Part shown: one piece after another, positions 1 through 7,659 of the stretch
Numbering within the stretch: position 1 is the first letter of the stretch
Layout: each line of letters starts with the position of its first letter
Origin: Flavobacteriales bacterium UBA7382
Lineage (GTDB): Bacteria; Bacteroidota; Bacteroidia; Flavobacteriales_D; Sanyastnellaceae
Direction of reading: 5' to 3'
Length of the DNA: 14,500 bases
Assembly: GCA_002469765.1 (NCBI GenBank)
Contig: DKNS01000053.1
Location: 1-14,500 of the forward strand
Translations under genes and position numbers: made by a program
Notes under the pieces: model-generated
What the model was told of the DNA's origin: nothing
The model's database searches: none
What the model saw: the letters and a program-made list of their open reading frames with translations, nothing else

Positions 1-2799
1 CAAGTGCTGTTCAACCAAACCATGTACGAAACCGACTGGAGCCAAGCCATCCGTTCTGGCAACGTGGTTCAAGCGCCCTCCTGGATGTCCGACGGCCTCG
101 CCCGATACGCGGCACGAGGGTTGGAGCCCGAAAGCCAAGAAGCCGTCCTCGACCTCTGCCGCCGCGACGCGTTTCGTCAATTTGAGTTGGCAAGCGGCGA
201 GGAAGCAGCGTTGCTGGGCCAAGCGATGTGGTCCTACGTGGCGGACATTTACGGCCTGCCGACGGTGGCCAACGTGCTCTACATGACCCGGGTGACCCAA
301 AGCGTCGAAAGCGGGTTCCGTCTCGCCACCGGATCCTTCCTGCAGGATTTGGCATTGGAGGTGCAAGCCCACCACCTCCGCCAAGCGCCGGAAGGATACG
401 CCGCAATGTTCCCGCCTTTTCAGGACCGAAAAGACATGCGCAAGGCCAGACGCTCCCTCGGGCCCAGCATGCCGATGTGCCCCGTGGCTCGGATTTCTTA
501 TACTCAGTTCCTGCCAAGTCCGGATGGCAACATGGCCGCCTTCACCACCGACGAACGCGGCCAGTTGCGGGTGGGCACTGTGGACCTGGAGAGCGGAGAG
601 CGGACCTGGCACGCCACGTTGGGGCATCGCCTGGACAGGTTGGACAACGAATTGCACCCACGGCTTGCTTGGGGACCTGCAGGCCAACTCCTCTTCTTTT
701 CGGTGGACTTGAAAGGTGCCCCCCACCTTGGGGTCTTGAACCTGGGAACAGGCGTCATGGATCTCAAGGAGTTGTTCCAAATCGACCAAGTGCTTGACAT
801 GGCTTGCACCCCCGACGGAAGGTTCCTGCTCATGTCGGCCCTCCAGCACGGCCAGAGCGACCTCTACCGCTACGACATTGTCGCGAACAACCACACCCCC
901 CTTTGGCGGGATCGGTTCGACGATTTGCAACCCGCATTTTGGCCAGGCAGCTCCAAGTTCATGTTCTCATCCAACCGGCCAGACGACACCCTGCGCAACG
1001 ACCGGCTGGACCACCCCTACCCTGAAGCGCTCGACCTGTACGTGGGAGACCTTGCGGACGATCCAATCACCTTGACCCGTTGGACCGCCACGCCCGACGT
1101 GGACGAGCGTCACCCTCAACCTCTGGAGGGATTGGAATTCCTGACCATGACCACCGACGATTCGGGAACGAGAGGGTTGGGGTTTGGGTGGCGAGACAGT
1201 TCGATTGTGGCCGTCGACACCGTGGTGCGTTACCGGACGTTCACCCAATTCCGTGACGCCTTGCCCTTGGCCGTTTCCGGCGAGATGCCCGTGATGGGCA
1301 AGGACTTCACCCACGTCATGGCCATCCGAGGAGGTCGGATGCAGTGGACAGAAGTCCCCATGCCTGACTTGTCTGTGCTCCACGCTTCGTCAAACCTTGT
1401 GCAGAAGCCTTCTATGTCCCTTCCTTTTCCCACGGAATTGCCTTCTTGGGAACAACCCTGGGCCAAAGCTGAAATCAACTTCCGGGAGTACGTCTTCGAG
1501 TCAGAACGTGAGGCAGCCCAGAATGCTCAACCGACCCAGACGGCAGAATCTGTGGTGCAACCACATTCCCCGCTCACCCCCAAAAACAGCCGCCTGAACT
1601 TCGCCTTGGACAAAATCCAAACCCGCTTGAACAACACTTTTGGCTCCAACTTTTACCAGGCGTACAATGGGACGGTGAACGCCCAGCCCGGACTGGGGAA
1701 CGCCTCCGAGTTGCGCATCAGCGACGTCATGGATGACAAGCACATCGTCGGCGGCTATACGATTCCTGCGAATTTCTCCAACACGTTTTTTGGGCTCGCT
1801 TACCTGGACCTTGAGCGACAAGTGGACCGCATTCTGTCCTTAGAACGCCAAACCACGGCCCGCGTGGGTCCGCAATCGGGCCAATTGGTCGAAACGGCAA
1901 CACACCTGTTGAAGCGAGAATGGCGCTGGGCCTTTGACGAAGTGCGCAGTTTGCGCTGGGGGGTGGCGTTGCGGTTCAACCACGACGTGGTCCAAGGAAC
2001 CGACCTGTTTTCAGCAACAACTCCAAATGGCACAGGAGAGCAACTGGGTCTGCAAGTCGCCTTCGTGCACGACGACACGCGCAGCCCGCGGTTGAACATT
2101 CGACACGGCCTGCGAGCCCGTGTGTGGGCCGAGATGTTCGTCGACGGGGTGGCCACCGCATCGGCCGCCGGAGGTGAATTGACGGGGCCGGACCAAGGCT
2201 GGACTTTTGGCACTGTCGGGTTCGACGCCAGGCGGTACGTCCCGTTGGTGGGGCCAAGCATTTTGGCCCTTCGGCTGGCCGGCGATTGGAGCATTGGCCA
2301 GCGCAAGCTGCTGCACATGCTCGGCGGGACCGACAACAGCCTATCTCTGCAGGGAAACGCGAACACCCCTGTCGACCCTGACATCCCCTTCGCGTACCAA
2401 GCTCGCATTGCCCCGCTGCGTGGCTTCCAGAGCAACGTCCGGAACGGCGCCAACGTCGCCCTCGCCAACGCCGAGGTGCGGGTGCCTGTGTTCTTCAAAG
2501 GAGCGGGGCGGTCTGATTTTCTCAAGCACCTGCAAGCTGTGGCCTTTGCCGATGTTGGCGCGGCGTGGACAGGACTTCATCCCTACACCGACGAAAACTC
2601 CTTCAACTTTGTCACCGTGCAGTCCAACCCCATCACCGTCACGGTCAGCAACAACCGAGAGCCGGTGCTTTACGACCTGGGCTTTGGACTGCGGTCCAAG
2701 CTGCTCGGGTATTGGGTCGCGGCCGATTGGGCCTATGGCGTGGACGACGGAATCACCCTGCCACGACGCTTCACTTTGTCCCTGAATTTTGATTTTTGA
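1..2799 (+). CDS. Large envelope protein: peptidase-MA-like remnant, TolB-like beta-propeller and C-terminal outer-membrane beta-barrel (5'-truncated)
   Basis: The frame is open from base 1, so the true start lies upstream. A GTG at base 4 is not a credible start: no signal peptide follows and the reading begins mid-domain. 932 residues are visible. Near residues 25-39 (counted from base 4) is PSWMSDGLARYAARG, resembling the P-x-W-x-x-(E/D)-G-x-A-x-Y segment after the HExxH helix in peptidase-MA-like zinc proteases; that helix would lie outside the window. Residues about 165-480 carry repeated SPDG/TPDG and SSNRPDD motifs typical of TolB/WD40-like propeller blades. A Pro/Gln-rich linker (about 490-540) follows. 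Residues about 545-931 alternate like a beta-barrel and end in aromatic FTLSLNFDF, as in outer-membrane proteins. From family knowledge this matches Bacteroidetes 'Tol biopolymer/surface antigen' proteins of about 1000-1100 residues, role undefined. Its stop is 4 bases before the permease gene. The domain order is well supported; protease activity is uncertain. Confidence 0.8.
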   Translation, partial: QVLFNQTMYETDWSQAIRSGNVVQAPSWMSDGLARYAARGLEPESQEAVLDLCRRDAFRQFELASGEEAALLGQAMWSYVADIYGLPTVANVLYMTRVTQSVESGFRLATGSFLQDLALEVQAHHLRQAPEGYAAMFPPFQDRKDMRKARRSLGPSMPMCPVARISYTQFLPSPDGNMAAFTTDERGQLRVGTVDLESGERTWHATLGHRLDRLDNELHPRLAWGPAGQLLFFSVDLKGAPHLGVLNLGTGVMDLKELFQIDQVLDMACTPDGRFLLMSALQHGQSDLYRYDIVANNHTPLWRDRFDDLQPAFWPGSSKFMFSSNRPDDTLRNDRLDHPYPEALDLYVGDLADDPITLTRWTATPDVDERHPQPLEGLEFLTMTTDDSGTRGLGFGWRDSSIVAVDTVVRYRTFTQFRDALPLAVSGEMPVMGKDFTHVMAIRGGRMQWTEVPMPDLSVLHASSNLVQKPSMSLPFPTELPSWEQPWAKAEINFREYVFESEREAAQNAQPTQTAESVVQPHSPLTPKNSRLNFALDKIQTRLNNTFGSNFYQAYNGTVNAQPGLGNASELRISDVMDDKHIVGGYTIPANFSNTFFGLAYLDLERQVDRILSLERQTTARVGPQSGQLVETATHLLKREWRWAFDEVRSLRWGVALRFNHDVVQGTDLFSATTPNGTGEQLGLQVAFVHDDTRSPRLNIRHGLRARVWAEMFVDGVATASAAGGELTGPDQGWTFGTVGFDARRYVPLVGPSILALRLAGDWSIGQRKLLHMLGGTDNSLSLQGNANTPVDPDIPFAYQARIAPLRGFQSNVRNGANVALANAEVRVPVFFKGAGRSDFLKHLQAVAFADVGAAWTGLHPYTDENSFNFVTVQSNPITVTVSNNREPVLYDLGFGLRSKLLGYWVAADWAYGVDDGITLPRRFTLSLNFDF

Positions 2800-2803
2800 C
2801 GCC

Positions 2804-3202
2804 ATGGATCCCCTCACCCTTTTCACGTTGTTGCTTATAGGGCTGTTTGCAGGCATCGCCTCTGGCTTTGTAGGTGTCGGCGGCGGCCTCATCTTGGTGC
2901 CCGCCATGGTGGCTTTCGCAGGCCTGGGCCAACACGCCGCCCAAGGCACGAGCCTGGCCATGATGTTGCCGCCAGTGGGCATCTTGGCCGTCATGCAATA
3001 CCACAGAGCGGGCGAGGTACACTGGGCCTATGCGTTGGTGCTTTGCGTGACCTTCGTGGCCGGCGCTTGGGGCGGATCCAAAATGAGTCTCAAGCTTTCC
3101 GAAGCTTGGGTGAAGCTCGTGTTTGGTCTGGTCATGCTGTACGCCTCCATTCGCATGCTGTTTGACGCGTGGTCCCAACTCAAACCCACCCTCTTCCCAT
3201 GA
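2804..3202 (+). CDS. Half-size TSUP-family (TauE/SafE-like) membrane permease, 132 aa
   Basis: This small integral inner-membrane protein resembles one repeat of the TSUP (sulfite exporter TauE/SafE) family. The N-terminal hydrophobic segment contains GFVGVGGGLILVP (about residues 21-33), the family's signature glycine-rich turn. About four membrane helices are seen (roughly 4-33, 46-64, 72-91, 98-121). Typical TSUP proteins are about 250 residues with two such repeats; this one has one, so it would have to work as a dimer. I chose the ATG at 2804, 4 bases after the upstream stop; an in-frame TTG at 2789 lies inside the previous gene. The stop TGA overlaps the next gene's ATG (ATGA), so the two are probably translationally coupled. 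The substrate (sulfite, sulfonate or another organic anion) cannot be read from sequence. No frameshifted second half is visible downstream, so the short length looks genuine. Confidence 0.82.
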   Translation: MDPLTLFTLLLIGLFAGIASGFVGVGGGLILVPAMVAFAGLGQHAAQGTSLAMMLPPVGILAVMQYHRAGEVHWAYALVLCVTFVAGAWGGSKMSLKLSEAWVKLVFGLVMLYASIRMLFDAWSQLKPTLFP

Positions 3203-4395
3203 GCCTTCTCGCGCGCATCCAAGCCTTGGCGGCAGAGCACCACGCAGAATGGGTCGGCATTCGGCGCCATTTGCATGCCCACCCAGAATTGTCCTTTGAG
3301 GAACACCACACCATGGCCTACGTGTCAGCCACCCTCAAGGCTTGGGGGGTGGAACACCAAACCCACGTGTCGGGCACGGGCATTGTCGCGCACGTTCACG
3401 GCCAGCAACCGGACTCCCGGACCGTGGCCTTGCGCGCCGACATGGATGCCCTTCCCATCACGGAAGCCAACGAAGTCGACTACGCGTCCACCAACCCAGG
3501 CGTCATGCACGCCTGTGGACACGACGTCCACACCACTTCGCTGCTTGGGGCGCTGCGCATCCTTCAACTGACGTCAGACGGCTGGACGGGCACCGTGCGC
3601 TGCATCTTCCAACCCGGAGAAGAGCGCATCCCTGGAGGGGCAAAGGGCATGGTCGCCGCCGGCGTGTTGACCAACCCTGAACCGGTGGGCATTTTTGGGC
3701 AACACGTGTTTCCAGACCTGCCTGCAGGGCACGTTGGGGTGCGGGGTGGTGCCTACATGGCATCGGCCGATGAGATTCACCTCATCGTGAAAGGAAAAGG
3801 AGGTCATGCTGCCTTGCCGCACAAGTGCCGAGATGCAGTGTTGGCTGCGTCCAATGTGGTCGTGGCCGCTCAGCAGCTCGTGGCCCGATTGTGCCCACCA
3901 GGCCAACCCTCCGTCCTGTCGTTTGGCTTCATGGAAGCCCTGGGGGCAACCAACGTCTTGCCCAATGAAGTCCGGTTGAAAGGAACCTTCCGCGCCATGG
4001 ACGAAACCTGGCGCACCCAGGCCCACGAGGCCTTGGAAGCGTTGATTGATGCGACGTGCAAGGCCCACGGCTGTGAGGCCGATCTGGACATCCGCAAGGG
4101 CTACCCTGCCGTGAACAACCACGTGGGCATGGCCAACGCATTCAAGGCTGTGGCCTGCGAATACCTAGGGGCAGAGCTCGTACACGACCTCGACATTCGC
4201 ATGACAGGTGAAGACTTCAGTTACTTCGCCAACGAAATCCCTGGATGCTTCTACCGGTTGGGCACAGCCTCTCCTGAACCAGAAAACGACTTAGGCACAC
4301 ACGGGCTGCACACGCCGAGGTTCGACGTGGATGAAGAAGCGCTGAAAGTGGGAACGGGATTGATGGCCTATGCCGCCGCAATCGCCGCGTGGTAA
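3199..4395 (+). CDS. M20D-family metal-dependent amidohydrolase (N-acyl amino acid / IAA-amino acid hydrolase type)
   Basis: This 398-residue cytosolic enzyme has the full M20D signature and probably hydrolyses an N-acyl amino acid to a free amino acid plus a carboxylate. Visible motifs: RRHLHAHPELSFEE (22-35), ALRADMDALPI (77-87), HACGHD (104-109, with Cys106 and His108 as metal ligands), FQPGEE (137-142, the acidic general base/ligand pair), GQH (His169), the lid-domain GGHAALPH (201-208), MTGEDF (336-341) and LHTPRFDVDEE with His371 as last ligand. The two-metal site therefore looks complete and length is normal for the family. I chose the ATG at 3199 because the N-terminus then aligns with relatives; a GTG at 3169 would sit inside the permease gene. 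The ATGA overlap with the permease suggests coupled translation and perhaps a shared substrate or product. Candidates include hippurate, acetyl-amino acid, acetyl-cysteine or auxin-conjugate-like substrates; sequence alone cannot decide. Confidence 0.92.
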   Translation: MSLLARIQALAAEHHAEWVGIRRHLHAHPELSFEEHHTMAYVSATLKAWGVEHQTHVSGTGIVAHVHGQQPDSRTVALRADMDALPITEANEVDYASTNPGVMHACGHDVHTTSLLGALRILQLTSDGWTGTVRCIFQPGEERIPGGAKGMVAAGVLTNPEPVGIFGQHVFPDLPAGHVGVRGGAYMASADEIHLIVKGKGGHAALPHKCRDAVLAASNVVVAAQQLVARLCPPGQPSVLSFGFMEALGATNVLPNEVRLKGTFRAMDETWRTQAHEALEALIDATCKAHGCEADLDIRKGYPAVNNHVGMANAFKAVACEYLGAELVHDLDIRMTGEDFSYFANEIPGCFYRLGTASPEPENDLGTHGLHTPRFDVDEEALKVGTGLMAYAAAIAAW

Positions 4396-4397
4396 AG

Positions 4398-6596
4398 TCA
4401 GTGCGCGACCTCAGACATGAACTTGATTTTGGCGAGTCGCAACTCCTCCTCGGAGTAGGCGTCGTCGAATTCCTCAGTCGCCGAGGTCAACCCATCATCT
4501 TCAGATTCTGAGAAGAAATCGAACAACTCCTCCATGCACTCTTCGTCCAGAGACTCCTCCAAGATGTGGTCGAGGTTCAGCTTGGTGCCTGCCCCCACAA
4601 TCTTTTCAATCTCGTCGAGCACCTGATCTCGATTGCCATGAATGCCTGCGGCGATGTCGTCAAGGCCCAGCTTGCGGTCAAGCAACTGGATGATGGTGAC
4701 CTTGTGCTTGGACTTGGCAGCGCTGCTCCGAACGAGCATCGCCTCTGACTTCACGATGCCTTCTGCCTCCACATGCTGGGCAATCAACCCCAAGAAGGGA
4801 GCCCCGTATTTGGCGGCTTTGCCCGAGCCCACCCCCGTGATACGCAGCAATTCGTCAGGTGTGGTGGGATAATGCGTGGCCATTTCGTCCAAACTAACGT
4901 CCTGGAAGATCACGTAGGGTGGCAGCTCTTTGTCTGCACTGACCTCTTTTCGAAGGACCATCAACAGATCTCGGAGCTTGGGGTCCAGCACCCCTCCAGC
5001 CGAGCCTCGGGTTTGTACCAAAGAGTCGCCGGCGTCCGTCTCGCTGAAATCGCGCTGCTTGGCCAGCATCAAAGGCTGAGGATTGGACAGGAAATTCATG
5101 CCCTTGTCCGTCAAATGAAGCACTCCGTAGGTCTCCACCTCTTTTCTTAGGTAATTCAGCACGATCAACTGGCGGAAGATGCCCTGCCAGTGGTCCAAGC
5201 CTTCCTCTTCACCGCGGCCCCAAAACGCGCTTCCAACAGCCCCATAATCCTCCATTTGGCGGTTTTTGGTGGCGGTCAACAGCGCGGTGTAGAAGACCAT
5301 GCGGTGCTTGTTTTTGTGTTCCAAAACTGCACTCAACACCAGGTGTGCGTCCTCTTGACGGTCCTCCAACTTAGGTGGGTTGTGGGTGTTGTCGCAATGC
5401 TTGGCGCCTGGGCCATTCACTTCGTCAAACTCCTCGCCGAAGTAGTGCAAGAGAAACTTGCGCCGGCTCGTGGCAGTTTCCGCGTAAGCCATGACTTCCT
5501 GCAACAACTGCATCCCCACCTCTTGCTCCGCAATGGGCTTGCCTTGAAGGAATTTCTCCAGCTTGTCGATGTCTTTGTGACTGTAAAACGCGATGCAATG
5601 GCCTTCCCCTCCATCCCTTCCTGCGCGTCCCGTTTCCTGGTAGTAGCTCTCTAAAGACTTCGGCATGTCGTAGTGCATGACGAATCGCACATCCGGCTTG
5701 TCAATGCCCATCCCAAATGCGATGGTCGCCACGATGACGTCCACGTCCTGCATGAGGAATTGGTCCTGAATCTTGCTACGCAGGTTGCTGTCCATTCCGG
5801 CATGGTACGCCAGCGCCTTGACGCCGTTCACGCGCAGGGTTTCCGCGATCTGCTCCACGCGTTTGCGGCTCAAGCAATACACAATGCCGCTTTTTCCCGC
5901 GTGTTGAAGGCAGTGGCGTACGATTTGTTGAAGGGCGTCCTTCTTCGGACGCACCTCGTAAAACAAATTGTCCCGGTTGAAGGACGCCTTAAGCACCACG
6001 GCGTCCGTCATGTCCAAATTCTTTTGGATGTCCAACTGAACTTTCGGGGTGGCCGTGGCCGTCAACGCCATGATGGGGACGTTGGCGATGTCTTTCACAA
6101 TCGGCTTGATGCGGCGATATTCTGGGCGGAAATCGTGTCCCCACTCTGAAATACAGTGGGCCTCGTCAACCGCCACAAAACTGATGTTCACCGAACGCAG
6201 GAACGCAATGTTTTCCGCTTTGGTGAGGCTCTCGGGGGCGACGTACAACAGCTTGGTCCATCCCTCTGCCACGTCGCGTTTCACCTGCTCAGCGTCTGCC
6301 TTGCTCAACGACGAGTTTAGAAAGTGGGCGACGCGTCGGTCTTCGTGGTGGCCGCGAATCGCATCCACTTGGTTCTTCATCAACGCAATGAGCGGGCTGA
6401 TGACAAGGGTAACCCCATCCATCATCAACGCCGGAAGTTGGTAGCACATCGATTTGCCGCCACCGGTCGGCATGATCACAAATGTGTCACGTCCGTCCAG
6501 CACGCTTCGGATGGCATGTTCTTGCTCACCCTTGAATTCATCGAATCCAAAAAACGTCTTCAGCGCCTCTTGAGGCGCCAAGTCGACCAGGCTCAT
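4398..6596 (-). CDS. recQ: ATP-dependent DNA helicase RecQ, Bacteroidetes type
   Basis: This 732-residue 3'-5' superfamily-2 helicase acts in recombination and replication-fork repair. Motifs: Walker A PTGGGKS (43-49), Q-motif region FKGEQEHAI (21-29), DEAH (144-147) followed by CISEWGHDFRPEY (the RecQ aromatic loop), TATAT (179-183), and motif VI QETGRAGRDG (320-329). The RecQ-Ct region begins with SRRKFLLHYFGEEF (377-390). Here the usual four zinc-binding cysteines are nearly absent: the first is Ser377, and only Cys401 remains near the usual C-x2-C cluster. A winged-helix region and an HRDC domain (about residues 535-610) follow, then an extra helical segment and a strongly acidic tail (about 675-732). 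The start ATG is 80 bases from the divergent kdsD gene. The stop is 2 bases from the convergent amidohydrolase stop. From memory, Bacteroidetes RecQ proteins share the extended tail; the cysteine loss may also be lineage-wide. Confidence 0.96.
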   Translation of the reverse strand: MSLVDLAPQEALKTFFGFDEFKGEQEHAIRSVLDGRDTFVIMPTGGGKSMCYQLPALMMDGVTLVISPLIALMKNQVDAIRGHHEDRRVAHFLNSSLSKADAEQVKRDVAEGWTKLLYVAPESLTKAENIAFLRSVNISFVAVDEAHCISEWGHDFRPEYRRIKPIVKDIANVPIMALTATATPKVQLDIQKNLDMTDAVVLKASFNRDNLFYEVRPKKDALQQIVRHCLQHAGKSGIVYCLSRKRVEQIAETLRVNGVKALAYHAGMDSNLRSKIQDQFLMQDVDVIVATIAFGMGIDKPDVRFVMHYDMPKSLESYYQETGRAGRDGGEGHCIAFYSHKDIDKLEKFLQGKPIAEQEVGMQLLQEVMAYAETATSRRKFLLHYFGEEFDEVNGPGAKHCDNTHNPPKLEDRQEDAHLVLSAVLEHKNKHRMVFYTALLTATKNRQMEDYGAVGSAFWGRGEEEGLDHWQGIFRQLIVLNYLRKEVETYGVLHLTDKGMNFLSNPQPLMLAKQRDFSETDAGDSLVQTRGSAGGVLDPKLRDLLMVLRKEVSADKELPPYVIFQDVSLDEMATHYPTTPDELLRITGVGSGKAAKYGAPFLGLIAQHVEAEGIVKSEAMLVRSSAAKSKHKVTIIQLLDRKLGLDDIAAGIHGNRDQVLDEIEKIVGAGTKLNLDHILEESLDEECMEELFDFFSESEDDGLTSATEEFDDAYSEEELRLAKIKFMSEVAH
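6563..6578. repeat. Perfect 7-bp inverted repeat inside the recQ start region
   Basis: GCGCCTC and GAGGCGC are separated by two T residues, 18-33 bases inside recQ (codons 7-12). In the mRNA this can fold as a 6-bp GC-rich stem with a four-base CAAG loop, close enough to the start codon to affect ribosome loading. It could also be a chance product of the codons for Ala-Pro-Gln-Glu-Ala, or a protein-binding site. The repeat itself is certain; a function is not. Confidence 0.35.
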
Positions 6597-6606
6597 CGGT
6601 TGGTTT

Positions 6607-6614
6607 TAGCTTTG
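6607..6614 (+). promoter_or_regulatory. Candidate -7 element of a Bacteroidetes-type promoter for the kdsD operon
   Basis: TAGCTTTG matches TAnnTTTG, the -7 consensus of the Bacteroidetes primary sigma factor. It is 62 bases before the kdsD ATG, which would give a leader of roughly 55 bases. No good TTG -33 element lies at the expected 17-23-base spacing (the region just upstream is the recQ start). The call rests on the -7 match and position alone. Confidence 0.35.
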
Positions 6615-6620
6615 CAAAAA

Positions 6621-6650
6621 GAAAGATACACACCTGGTCGACTCCAGCAA
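6621..6650 (-). promoter_or_regulatory. Candidate recQ promoter (TTG - 19 bp - TATCTTTC)
   Basis: On the minus strand a TTG (6650-6648) is followed after exactly 19 bases by TATCTTTC (6628-6621), which differs from the Bacteroidetes -7 consensus TAnnTTTG only in the last base. The element ends 24 bases before the recQ start codon, predicting a short leader. It lies back to back with the kdsD candidate inside the 80-base divergent intergenic region, so both promoters may interfere or share a regulator. Confidence 0.4.
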
Positions 6651-6676
6651 GCACCAAAAGCAATATTTATGTCAAC

Positions 6677-7645
6677 ATGACAACTCGCCCAGAACCCCAT
6701 TCCGGCAAACACACGCTGACGTTGGCCGCCCAAGCGCTAAGCCAAGCCGCTGAACGCATAGGAGATGACTTCGACAATGCGGTTCGATTGCTGGCGAAAT
6801 CCGCTGGGAAAATTGTGGTGACGGGGGTTGGCAAAAGCGCCCACGTCGCCGCCAAAATCGCCGCGACACTCAATTCGACAGGGAGTTCTGCCATGTTTTT
6901 GCATGCCGGCGAAGCGCTTCATGGCGACCTCGGGGCGGTGCAACAAGACGATGTGGTGGTGTGCCTGTCCAAAAGTGGCCGCAGCGACGAAGTGACTCAA
7001 CTTCTGCCTTCCATCGCCCAACGAGGCTGTCCGCTTGTGGCCTTGACAGCAAATCCAGATTCACCTTTGGGTCAAGCCGCCCGTGTCGTGTTGGATGTGT
7101 CTGTGCCAGAAGAAGCCTGCCCCTTGGACCTGGCCCCAACCACAAGCACCACCCTTCAACTCGCCATGGGCGACGCGTTGGCCGTCGCTCTGATGGCCGC
7201 GAACGCCTTCCAGGCGGAGGATTTTGCAGCCAACCATCCTGCGGGAAGCCTGGGCAAGAAATTGACCTGGACCCTGGCCTCGCTGGTGGACCCCGCGCGG
7301 CGACCTGCGGTGACTTCCGACGCCTCTTTGGCCACCGTACTGGAGTCCATGTCCCTGGCGCGGTACGGCGCTACGGTGGTTTGGGCGAAAGAAGCATCAG
7401 GCCAAATCGGTGGAATTGTCACCGACGGCGACTTGAGACGGGCGCTGGCTCAAGGGACCTTGACCGACATGACTGCTGAGAACCTTGCCAACCCCCACCC
7501 CCACATCATGCAGGCCCATGAATTGGCGGCCCACGCGGTGGACTGGATGAAGACTCGCAGCATCAGCCAAATCGTGGTGATGGAGGGAGAACGCTACGCA
7601 GGCATGGTTCATCTCCACGATTGCCTGCGCGAAGGCCTAGGTTGA
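6677..7645 (+). CDS. kdsD: D-arabinose 5-phosphate isomerase (KdsD/KpsF family, SIS + two CBS domains)
   Basis: This cytosolic enzyme of 322 residues converts D-ribulose 5-phosphate to D-arabinose 5-phosphate, the first step toward Kdo for LPS inner core. The SIS domain shows GVGKSAH (50-56), the family motif HAGEALHGDLG (76-86), SKSGRSDE (98-105) and PLDLAPTTSTT (149-159). HPAGSLGKKL (187-196) leads into a pair of CBS repeats (about 203-260 and 268-322) containing IVTDGDLRRAL, as in full-length KdsD rather than SIS-only homologues. The ATG at 6677 is preceded by no Shine-Dalgarno sequence. A four-codon ATG-TCA-ACA-TGA lies directly before and overlaps it as ATGA. It is first gene of the kdsD-tatC-DUF5686-lptB series, which fits an LPS/envelope role. 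A KpsF or GutQ label would mean the same reaction. Confidence 0.93.
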   Translation: MTTRPEPHSGKHTLTLAAQALSQAAERIGDDFDNAVRLLAKSAGKIVVTGVGKSAHVAAKIAATLNSTGSSAMFLHAGEALHGDLGAVQQDDVVVCLSKSGRSDEVTQLLPSIAQRGCPLVALTANPDSPLGQAARVVLDVSVPEEACPLDLAPTTSTTLQLAMGDALAVALMAANAFQAEDFAANHPAGSLGKKLTWTLASLVDPARRPAVTSDASLATVLESMSLARYGATVVWAKEASGQIGGIVTDGDLRRALAQGTLTDMTAENLANPHPHIMQAHELAAHAVDWMKTRSISQIVVMEGERYAGMVHLHDCLREGLG

Positions 7646-7659
7646 CCGACATTTGCGCC

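Noticed and set aside
1800..2525. Antisense open frame (241 codons) within the barrel region of the first gene
   Set aside because: It has Arg/Ser/Pro-rich composition without motifs and is fully covered by a recognisable barrel on the plus strand.
4390..4402. Possible terminator between the amidohydrolase and recQ
   Set aside because: Only two bases separate the stops and no stem followed by a T-run is visible.
6664..6671. TATTTATG as a -7 promoter element for kdsD
   Set aside because: It has one mismatch, no TTG at 17-23 bases upstream, and would place transcription start inside the gene; the TAGCTTTG at 6607 is a better candidate.
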